A stretch of 17,767 nucleotides of DNA, from positions 1-17,767 of the forward strand of contig CAKOMQ010000022.1 in the NCBI GenBank assembly GCA_934096715.1, written 5' to 3'. The number at the start of each line of letters is the position of its first letter. Position 1 is the stretch's first letter. This DNA comes from an uncultured Bacilli bacterium. GTDB taxonomy: Bacteria; Bacillota_I; Bacilli_A; RF39; UBA660. The position numbers were made by a program, and so were the translations under genes. Shown here one piece after another: positions 1 through 5,579 of the stretch. A model generated the notes under the pieces. It worked only from the letters and a program-made list of their open reading frames with translations. It did not search any database and was not told where the DNA came from.

Positions 1-1
1 A

Positions 2-178
2 TATCATATACCAATTAGATTTAGAAATTCTGGTAGTTCGTATGATCCATTTAATATAGTATTTATGAGAATGTATGGGAAAATGAAACAAGTTGATAAC
101 GTTAATGATTATGGGCACCAAATTCATATAGAAGAATACTTATATAATCAAAATAATATAAAAAAACTAACTAAATAA
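2..178 (+). CDS. 3' end of an unidentified gene (partial)
   Basis: An open frame enters from the left edge and stops with TAA at 176-178, giving 58 residues. The visible tail includes SSYDPFNIVFMRMYGKMK and ends IEEYLYNQNNIKKLTK. It is basic and aromatic-rich, with no membrane segment and no motif I recognise. It lies beside decayed mobile-element genes, so it may belong to the same element, but no function can be given from this fragment. The absence of stops over 58 codons of very AT-rich DNA and its protein-like composition support real coding. Confidence 0.5.
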   Translation, partial: YHIPIRFRNSGSSYDPFNIVFMRMYGKMKQVDNVNDYGHQIHIEEYLYNQNNIKKLTK

Positions 179-195
179 TTTAAATTCCAAATGTA

Positions 196-384
196 ATGGA
201 AAGGGTTATAACCCCTAATCATCACGAAGCAATTATAAGTAAAAAATTAAATTTTATTAATATTACTAGATTAGAATTGGAAAATAAAGTAAAATGTATT
301 TATATTTATATTTATATTTATATTTATAAATATATAAATGCTAAAATTGATTTTAAACAAAAAATTAATAGAAAGGAGAGATAA
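196..384 (+). pseudogene. possible scrap of a serine recombinase
   Basis: This 62-codon frame has no ribosome binding site. Its start, RVITPNHHEAIISKK, resembles the segment of large serine recombinases that commonly reads like 'N-H-x-A/P-I-I-S/D-K' at the end of the recombinase domain. After about 20 residues the similarity is lost, and the frame runs through a TTTATA microsatellite that encodes an IYIYIY tract. The match is short and from memory, so this is tentative. A separate, clearer N-terminal recombinase stub lies at 3156-3266, which makes recombinase debris here plausible. It could also be a chance open frame. Confidence 0.25.
299..328 (+). repeat. five perfect tandem TTTATA units
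   Basis: Five uninterrupted copies of the hexamer TTTATA occupy 299-328 and run into a TAAATATA stretch that makes the right edge palindromic. The unit length keeps any reading frame open. Copy-number change would shift spacing in an AT-rich region that could hold promoter elements. No gene with a proper ribosome binding site directly follows, so a regulatory role is only a possibility. Confidence 0.8.
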
Positions 385-411
385 TATATAAATAATAAAA
401 TTGTAACAAAA

Positions 412-504
412 ATGAATATAAAAGATAATTTGATAAACGTAATGAGAAATAAAAAAATGAGTGAAGATGTAAAAAGTTTACCATCAACGAGTATCAACCG
501 TTAA
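412..504 (+). pseudogene. small ORF, possibly decayed gene start
   Basis: A 30-codon frame runs from ATG 412 to TAA 502-504 (MNIKDNLINVMRNKKMSEDV...). A good ribosome binding site (AAAGGAG, 372-378) sits too far upstream for this ATG. At proper spacing there is instead an in-frame ATA at 388, so an original ATG may have mutated. A one-base frame change near the end would extend the product by about 23 residues (YQPLKNDLYKHSF...). Together these suggest a decayed small gene. No family is recognised. Confidence 0.3.
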
Positions 505-534
505 AGAATGACTTATATAAACATTCGTTTAAGC

Positions 535-553
535 CCTTATTTTATAAGTTTTT
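535..553 (+). terminator. weak AT hairpin with T run
   Basis: CTTAT-TTT-ATAAG forms a 5-bp stem followed by six T residues. It is short and AT-rich. It would sit between the decayed ORFs and the rhuM-like gene. Low confidence, because such structures arise by chance in DNA of this composition. Confidence 0.2.
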
Positions 554-576
554 TAATTAAATTTCTTTTTACATTT

Positions 577-605
577 TTTAATAAAAAATCAATAAAAATT
601 ATAAT
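577..605 (+). promoter_or_regulatory. candidate promoter of the RhuM-family gene
   Basis: A perfect -10 hexamer TATAAT lies at 600-605, with TTTAAT at 577-582 in the -35 position, 17 bp upstream. The -35 is weak. It is the best candidate ahead of the rhuM-like gene, about 60 bp before its ATG, but TATAAT-like words are common in this AT-rich stretch. Confidence 0.35.
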
Positions 606-663
606 GAAAATCAGGTGAAAATGACATAAAGAAACTTTTATGATAAATAAAGGAGGTAATTTT

Positions 664-1719
664 ATGAAAAAAAATAATATTACGATTAGATCAAGTGCTG
701 CTGAATATCTAACTTTTATTGCAGCAACTGGAACTGATAAAGAAACAATTGAAGTAAGATATGAACATGAAAATATTTGGCTTACTCAAAAAATGTTATC
801 AACTCTCTATAATGTAGAAATAAACACAATAAATTATCATATTAAAAAAATATATAATGATAATGAGTTGAAAGAAGAATCAACTATTCGAAAATTTCGA
901 ATAGTTCAAAAAGAAGGAAATAGGGAAGTATCAAGGAATGTAGTTCATTATAATTTGCAAATGATTATAGCAATTGGATTTAAAGTGGATAATGAACGTG
1001 CAGTTCAATTTCGAAAATGGGTTAATGAAATAGTGAAAGAATATACTATTAAAGGTTTTGCAATAGATGATGAAAGACTAAAAAATGGTGGATCTATTTT
1101 AACAAAAAAATATTTCGATGAATTACTTGAACGAATTAGGGAAATAAGGCTTTCTGAAAGAAGATTTTACCAAAAAATAACTGATATATATGCTACAAGT
1201 ATTGATTATGATAAAGCCTCAAAAACAACTTTGGAATTTTTTAAAAAAGTTCAAAATAAAATGCACTATTCTGTAACTGGCAATACTGCAGCAGAAATTA
1301 TATATAATAGGGCAGATTCTAAGAAAGAGCATATGGGACTTACTAATTGGGAGGCATCACCTAATGGTAAAATTATCGAAAGTGATGTTGTTATTGCTAA
1401 AAATTATTTAACTGAAGAAGAGTTATATTCATTAAGGAGAATTGTATCTGCTTATCTTGACTTAGCAGAAAGTAGGGCTATAAGACATTTACCTATGACT
1501 ATGGAAGATTGGGCTAATAAATTCGATGAATTTTTAAAGCTTACTGATAGAGAAATATTACAAGACGCTGGTAAAATATCACATAAAATAGCATGTGATA
1601 AAGCAATAACTGAATTTGAAAAATATAGAATTATTCAAGATAAATTATATGAATCAGATTTTGATAAATATTTAATTGAACTTGAAAAAGTTGAAAGAAG
1701 TGATGAAAATGAACAATAA
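664..1719 (+). CDS. RhuM-family protein
   Basis: A 351-residue protein of the RhuM family, named after a gene of Salmonella pathogenicity island 3. The molecular function is not established; members occur on islands, prophages and mobile elements. Recognisable segments are the N-terminal IWLTQKMLSTLY, resembling a helix-turn-helix that follows 'LTQ', then FRIVQKEGNREVSR, the conserved IIAIGFKVDNERAVQFRKW, IYATSIDYDKASKTTLEFF and LPMTMEDWA toward the C-terminus. It has no signal peptide or membrane segment, so it is cytoplasmic. I chose ATG 664 because a strong ribosome binding site (AAAGGAGGT) lies just ahead; an ATG at 640 in the same frame sits before that site. Length is normal for the family, so it looks intact. 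Serine codons such as TCA are more frequent than in the AGT-rich housekeeping genes to the right, in line with an acquired gene. The family call is strong; the role is unknown. Confidence 0.9.
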   Translation: MKKNNITIRSSAAEYLTFIAATGTDKETIEVRYEHENIWLTQKMLSTLYNVEINTINYHIKKIYNDNELKEESTIRKFRIVQKEGNREVSRNVVHYNLQMIIAIGFKVDNERAVQFRKWVNEIVKEYTIKGFAIDDERLKNGGSILTKKYFDELLERIREIRLSERRFYQKITDIYATSIDYDKASKTTLEFFKKVQNKMHYSVTGNTAAEIIYNRADSKKEHMGLTNWEASPNGKIIESDVVIAKNYLTEEELYSLRRIVSAYLDLAESRAIRHLPMTMEDWANKFDEFLKLTDREILQDAGKISHKIACDKAITEFEKYRIIQDKLYESDFDKYLIELEKVERSDENEQ

Positions 1720-1777
1720 CAAAACAAATATCAACTGGGAAAGTACGAATTATCTAAACACTAGCCGAAACTATTGA
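1709..1777 (+). CDS. tiny ORF overlapping the RhuM gene
   Basis: A 22-residue frame (MNNNKTNINWESTNYLNTSR...) starts inside the last codons of the RhuM gene, overlapping by 11 bases, and ends TGA at 1775-1777. There is no convincing ribosome binding site, so translation would depend on coupling. Its start strikingly resembles those of the small ORF at 3272 (MNENKTNINW) and of RbgA (KTNINW at residues 10-15). It may be a truncated gene start or chance; no function is claimed. Confidence 0.25.
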   Translation: MNNNKTNINWESTNYLNTSRNY

Positions 1778-1796
1778 AAAATCAACATCTTTTCAA
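1774..1796 (+). promoter_or_regulatory. 7-bp inverted repeat upstream of the KilA-N gene
   Basis: TTGAAAA (1774-1780) and TTTTCAA (1790-1796) form a perfect 7-bp inverted repeat with a 9-base loop, about 40 bases before the KilA-N start. It could be a protein-binding site for a neighbouring DNA-binding protein or a weak hairpin. Function unproven. Confidence 0.25.
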
Positions 1797-1836
1797 AATT
1801 TTATCTTTTGTAATTTGATAAATTGGAGGTGAATAT

Positions 1837-2682
1837 ATGTCAAATAAAATAATAGAAGTTCAAAATATTAAAGTAAATATTACAAACATAGATGATAATG
1901 ATTATATTTGTATTTCTGATTTTGGTAAATACAAAGAGGGAAAATCGAAAGCTGATGACATTATAAGAAACTGGTTAAGAAATAGAATTACTTTGGAATT
2001 TTTAGGAACATGGGAGTCTATTTATAATCCAAATTTTAATTCCGTCGAATTCGACGGGTTTAGAAAAAGTGCAGGGCTTCATACATTTACATTAAGTGTT
2101 ACTGAATGGTGTGAAAAAACAAATGCAATTGGTATATATTCAAAACGAGGAAAGTATGGAGGAACTTATGCACATAAAGATATAGCTTTCGAATTCGCTT
2201 CTGCAATTAGTCCGGTATTTAAACTATATTTAATAAAAGAATTTGAAAGGTTAAAAGAAATTGAAAATCAAAACAGGGAGTGGGATGTAAAAAGAATATT
2301 AACGAAAAACAATTATTTAATACATACGGATGCAATTAAAAATTACATATTGCCAGATAATGATTTTTATAAAAATAGAGAATGGTTAAAGTATGCTGAA
2401 GAAGCAGATGTTTTGAATGTTGCAGTATTTAATACAACGTCTAAAAAATGGAGAGAACTTAATTCTGATTTAGCAAAAACATCTAATGTTAGAGATTATG
2501 CAACAATTAATGAGTTAACAGTATTATCAAATTTAGAATCACATAATGCAGAATTAATTAAAGAAGGAAAAAGTAAAGAGGAAAGATTTGAAATATTAAG
2601 TGAAATTGCAAAATATCAATTAAATATTCTTAATAATGCTGAAAAAATAAAATTGCTAGGAAATGGAAATAAAGAGGAGTAA
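1837..2682 (+). CDS. KilA-N domain protein
   Basis: A 281-residue protein with a KilA-N domain over roughly residues 15-135. Hallmarks are the early YICISDFGKYK, the two-residue run EWCEKTNAIGIYSKRGKYGGTYAHKDIA (shown here in part: GGTYAHKDIAFEFA), and the closing ISPVFKLYLIKEFERL. KilA-N is a DNA-binding domain found mainly in phages, large DNA viruses and bacterial mobile elements. The C-terminal half (about 140-281) is mostly helical and charged, with no motif I recognise; it is usual for this bacterial subgroup. ATG 1837 is supported by a strong ribosome binding site (GGAGGTG) about six bases upstream. The gene follows the RhuM gene by 117 bases and its stop nearly touches the SWIM gene, so those two probably share a transcript. 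A phage-derived regulator or anti-repressor-like role is inference; the domain call is firm. Confidence 0.85.
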   Translation: MSNKIIEVQNIKVNITNIDDNDYICISDFGKYKEGKSKADDIIRNWLRNRITLEFLGTWESIYNPNFNSVEFDGFRKSAGLHTFTLSVTEWCEKTNAIGIYSKRGKYGGTYAHKDIAFEFASAISPVFKLYLIKEFERLKEIENQNREWDVKRILTKNNYLIHTDAIKNYILPDNDFYKNREWLKYAEEADVLNVAVFNTTSKKWRELNSDLAKTSNVRDYATINELTVLSNLESHNAELIKEGKSKEERFEILSEIAKYQLNILNNAEKIKLLGNGNKEE

Positions 2683-2686
2683 AGTT

Positions 2687-3133
2687 ATGGGAATAATATC
2701 TTTAGCTACTGGTAGTTCATGTTGGAGAGGTTTAGATTATTATAAAGAAAAAAGGGTTGATGAATTGAATAAAATAAATGAAAATGAGTATTCAAGCATT
2801 GTAAAAGGAACCAATAATTATAATGTCCATTTGGATATTGAACATCCTAGGAAATCTTCATGTAATTGTCCCTTAGCTAATGGTAAAAGAATAATATGTA
2901 AACATATAGTCGCAACATATTTTACTGCTTTTCCAAATGAGGCAGTTAGTTTTGAAGAAGAACAAAATCGATTACAAGAAGAGTATGAAAAAGAGCAAGA
3001 AGAGGAATATGACAAAGCAATTAAATACTTAAATAGAATGTCAAAGCAAGAATTGATTGAAGAATTAATTCAAGTTTTTGATTACGGACCTGAATGGATA
3101 TATAATGATTTTGTAAAAAGAAATTTGTATTAA
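2687..3133 (+). CDS. SWIM zinc-finger protein
   Basis: A small protein of 148 residues with a SWIM-type zinc-binding motif: C59-x-C61-x9-C71-x-H73 (CNCPLANGKRIICKH), which matches the CxCx(n)CxH pattern exactly. SWIM domains bind zinc and mediate DNA or protein contacts. The N-terminus (MGIISLATGSSCWRGLDYY) comes before the finger, and a glutamate-rich, probably coiled helix (EEEQNRLQEEYEKEQEEEY) follows it. I prefer ATG 2687 over an in-frame ATG at 2663, because AAAGAGGAG, which overlaps the end of the KilA-N gene, is spaced correctly only for 2687. The KilA-N stop lies four bases before this start, so the two are probably translated from one mRNA. Small free-standing SWIM proteins of this type are common in Bacillota but uncharacterised. 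Confidence 0.8.
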   Translation: MGIISLATGSSCWRGLDYYKEKRVDELNKINENEYSSIVKGTNNYNVHLDIEHPRKSSCNCPLANGKRIICKHIVATYFTAFPNEAVSFEEEQNRLQEEYEKEQEEEYDKAIKYLNRMSKQELIEELIQVFDYGPEWIYNDFVKRNLY

Positions 3134-3155
3134 TAAGATATTATAAAAAAAAAGA

Positions 3156-3266
3156 GTGATTAAAATATCAAATTGGAATGTAGCAGGATATTTAAGATTA
3201 TCAAAAGAAGATAATGAAAATATTCCTCAAAAATTTGTTAAAATATTAAGTAGAACAAGGAGATGA
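3156..3266 (+). pseudogene. N-terminal stub of a serine recombinase
   Basis: Starting at GTG 3156, 36 codons read SNWNVAGYLRLSKEDNENIPQK and then run into unrelated sequence and TGA at 3264-3266. The segment 'A-x-Y-L/I-R-L-S-K-E-D' is the characteristic N-terminus of large serine recombinases of integrative elements; it contains the conserved Arg and the catalytic-serine position (YLRLS). Nothing of the remaining catalytic domain or the C-terminal DNA-binding domain follows, so the gene is truncated and inactive. It marks the right part of a decayed mobile element. The short match is distinctive enough for moderate confidence. Confidence 0.6.
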
Positions 3267-3271
3267 TTCTC

Positions 3272-3364
3272 ATGAATGAAAATAAAACTAATATAAATTG
3301 GTTGATTACGGTTTTTCGTAACTTTTGGAGAAAGCCTTTATTTATAAGACTTTGTGAGAATTAA
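3272..3364 (+). CDS. 30-residue ORF with a strong ribosome binding site
   Basis: This short frame (MNENKTNINWLITVFRNFW..., stop TAA 3362-3364) is preceded by AAGGAGATGA with good spacing, one of the best translation signals in the accessory region. The middle is aromatic and hydrophobic (WLITVFRNFW), then basic. Its first ten residues resemble the start of the tiny ORF at 1709 and the N-terminus of RbgA (KTNINW). It could be a real small protein, a gene start cut off by a rearrangement, or a relic. No family is recognised. Confidence 0.35.
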   Translation: MNENKTNINWLITVFRNFWRKPLFIRLCEN

Positions 3365-3502
3365 CATCTTGCATGTTTATGATAAAATGTAATAAAAATT
3401 GATAAAAGATAGTATAAAAAGACTAAAATAAGTTAAAAAAGTATAGGAATTACGGTATTGATTACGATGCAGTAACTGCTAGTAAAAGAGGAGTGAAATA
3501 AT

Positions 3503-4093
3503 ATGAATTATGAAAGTGAAATAACTGTAGAAGTTTGTGTTGATTTAAGCAGTTTAATTAAAATACTTGAAGAAAATGGCTTTGAATTAAAAGAAGTTTA
3601 TGATTTAAATGATATATATTTAATTAATAAGAATGATAAGGAAGATGATTACTTATCCATGTTAAACAAATGTGTTTTAATTAGAAATATTATTGAAGAA
3701 GATAAAGAAACTAAATTGTTAACTTATAAATATAAAGAGTATAATGAAAATAAAGAAATAACAAGGCAAGGAAAAGTAAAAGTTAAAATTGACGATATTA
3801 GTAATTCCAAATTATTATTTGAAAAATTAGGCTTTCAGGAGTTAATTAGAATAAATGATCATATGTTAGTTTATGCAACGGATAAAGACGAATTAGTTAT
3901 CCAAAACGTTAACAATAAGCATATTTATATTGAAATAGGAGATAAATGTAATTATGCAGATAGATTTTATAATTCTATAGAAGAGATGAAAAAAGTAATT
4001 ACTGATAATAATATTCCAATTAAGAATAATGATTTTTTCGTTAAAAAGGCTGAAATTGAATTACAAGAAACTTATAATAAAGTAGGTGAATAG
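3503..4093 (+). CDS. CYTH-like domain protein
   Basis: A 196-residue protein that resembles the CYTH superfamily (class IV adenylate cyclase, thiamine-triphosphatase and inorganic triphosphatase enzymes, which bind triphosphate inside an eight-stranded tunnel). Visible elements are the N-terminal ESEITVEV strand, CVLIRN, KLLTYKYK, GKVKVKI, the helix plus strand FEKLGFQELIRINDHMLVY and IYIEIGDK near the end. The hallmark ExExK motif is degraded: E4-S-E6-I-T8, with Thr in place of the Lys. It may therefore be catalytically altered, or the start of the motif may have shifted. The start has an AGAGGAGTG ribosome binding site. The gene ends two bases before rbgA and likely belongs to that operon. 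Cytoplasmic. The family assignment rests on pattern, not on an exact motif. Confidence 0.55.
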   Translation: MNYESEITVEVCVDLSSLIKILEENGFELKEVYDLNDIYLINKNDKEDDYLSMLNKCVLIRNIIEEDKETKLLTYKYKEYNENKEITRQGKVKVKIDDISNSKLLFEKLGFQELIRINDHMLVYATDKDELVIQNVNNKHIYIEIGDKCNYADRFYNSIEEMKKVITDNNIPIKNNDFFVKKAEIELQETYNKVGE

Positions 4094-4095
4094 AT

Positions 4096-4962
4096 ATGAA
4101 TAATGAAGAAAAAAACTTACAAAAAACTAATATAAACTGGTACCCAGGCCACATGGCTAAAACTAAAAGACTTATAAATGAAAATATTAATAACATAGAT
4201 GTAGTCTATGAATTAGTAGATGCAAGAATACCATATTCTAGTAAGATAAAAGATATGGATGATGTTCTTAAGAATAAAAGAAAACTACTTATAATGACTA
4301 AAAAAGATCTATGTGATATAGGTGTAACTAATAAGTGGGTTAAATACTATGAAGACTTAGGATATAAAGTATTATTAGTAGATTTAAATAATCAAAATTC
4401 TATAAAAGAGATAGTTAATTCTACTAATATACTTGTTAAAGATATGCAAGAAAAAAGATTAGCTAAAGGACTTCATGAAAAAGAACTACGTATATTAGTA
4501 GTAGGAATACCTAATGTAGGTAAGAGTACTCTAATAAATAAAATGTGTAATAAAAAGGTAGTTACTGCAGAAAATAGACCAGGTGTTACTAAATCTTTAA
4601 CATATATTAAAACTAAGTATGGTATAACACTTTTAGATACTCCAGGTATCTTATGGCCTAAATTAGATAATGAAGAAATTGCTTTGAATATAGCGGCAAC
4701 AGGTGGTATAAAAAGTGATATTCTTAATATGGATCAAATATGTATTCATATTTTAAACTTCTTATTTGATAACTATAACTATTTAGTAAAAGAACTATAT
4801 AATATAGAAGATAATGATATTATGGAAATGTATGAAACTATTGGTAAAAAGATAGGTGCTATTAAAAATAATGAAGTTGATTATGACAAAATTAGTAAAA
4901 AGGTATATAATGATGTAGTGAGTGAAAAAATTAAAGGAGTAACATTTGATATATGGAGATAG
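4096..4962 (+). CDS. rbgA: ribosome biogenesis GTPase RbgA (YlqF)
   Basis: A 288-residue circularly permuted GTPase needed for late assembly of the 50S ribosomal subunit. The family signature WYPGHMAK is at residues 15-22 and DARIP at 42-46. The G motifs occur in permuted order: G4 TKKD (68-71), then G1/P-loop GIPNVGKST (137-145), the G2 region PGVTKS (162-167) and G3 DTPG (181-184). The C-terminal part is the helical region that contacts the ribosome. Length is typical. The N-terminus carries about 10 extra residues (MNNEEKNLQK) before the usual start of the family; the KTNINW that follows resembles the starts of two tiny ORFs in the accessory region upstream. The last ten bases overlap the rnhB start, as in the classic rbgA-rnhB pair of Bacillota. 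Confidence 0.96.
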   Translation: MNNEEKNLQKTNINWYPGHMAKTKRLINENINNIDVVYELVDARIPYSSKIKDMDDVLKNKRKLLIMTKKDLCDIGVTNKWVKYYEDLGYKVLLVDLNNQNSIKEIVNSTNILVKDMQEKRLAKGLHEKELRILVVGIPNVGKSTLINKMCNKKVVTAENRPGVTKSLTYIKTKYGITLLDTPGILWPKLDNEEIALNIAATGGIKSDILNMDQICIHILNFLFDNYNYLVKELYNIEDNDIMEMYETIGKKIGAIKNNEVDYDKISKKVYNDVVSEKIKGVTFDIWR

Positions 4963-5579
4963 ATAATTTAAAATATGAACGTGCTTTATATGAAGATGGT
5001 ATATCACTTATTGCGGGTACTGATGAAGTTGGTCGTGGTCCGATAGTTGGGCCTGTGGTTGCAGCGGCGGTAATACTGCCTAAAAATTACCAGCTTGATG
5101 GACTAACTGATTCTAAAAAAATTAGTGAAAAAAAGAGAAAAATATATTATGATATTATCTTAAGAGATGCAGTAAGTGTCGGAATAGGTGTAGTATCTGC
5201 TGAAGTTATAGATAAAATAAATATTCTTGAAGCATCTCGATTAGCTATGATGAAAGCAATAGAAAATCTTAGTGTAAAGCCAGAACATATTTTAAGTGAT
5301 GCTATGAAATTAGAAGTTGGCATACCTGTAACTCCTATTATTAAAGGGGATTTATTAAGTATATCTATAAGTGCTGCAAGTGTTGTAGCAAAAGTTACTC
5401 GAGATGAAATGATGATTGAACTTGATAAGACTTATCCTATGTATGAATTTTCACACCATAAAGGGTATCCAACTAAAAGACATCTTGAATTAATTCATAA
5501 ATATGGTATATTAGATAATTATCGAATGAGTTTTAAACCTGTTAAAGAAGTATTGGAGAGTGGAATTAATGAAAAATAA
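4953..5579 (+). CDS. rnhB: ribonuclease HII
   Basis: A 208-residue RNase HII, which cuts the RNA strand of RNA-DNA hybrids and starts removal of single ribonucleotides from DNA. The catalytic acidic residues are visible: D24-E25 in AGTDEVGRGP, D116 in ILSDAM and D151 in AKVTRDEM. SDSKK-type substrate-binding sequence (LTDSKKISEKKR) follows at about 51-62, and the C-terminal FSHHKGYPTKRH is typical. Length is normal. It overlaps the end of rbgA by ten bases and the next gene by eleven, so translation is probably coupled along the operon. Confidence 0.96.
   Translation: MEIDNLKYERALYEDGISLIAGTDEVGRGPIVGPVVAAAVILPKNYQLDGLTDSKKISEKKRKIYYDIILRDAVSVGIGVVSAEVIDKINILEASRLAMMKAIENLSVKPEHILSDAMKLEVGIPVTPIIKGDLLSISISAASVVAKVTRDEMMIELDKTYPMYEFSHHKGYPTKRHLELIHKYGILDNYRMSFKPVKEVLESGINEK

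Noticed and set aside
2818..3015. Minus-strand frame within the SWIM gene
   Set aside because: Low-complexity Ser/Tyr/Cys-rich shadow of the glutamate-rich coding strand, with no ribosome binding site. Other minus-strand frames (4795-5007, 5592-5804, 14703-14918, 16561-16752) are shadows for the same reason.
3452..3502. IDYDAVTASKRGVK frame just before the CYTH-like gene, similar to IDYDKASK of the RhuM protein
   Set aside because: Only four to five residues match and no further RhuM sequence follows; chance is likely.
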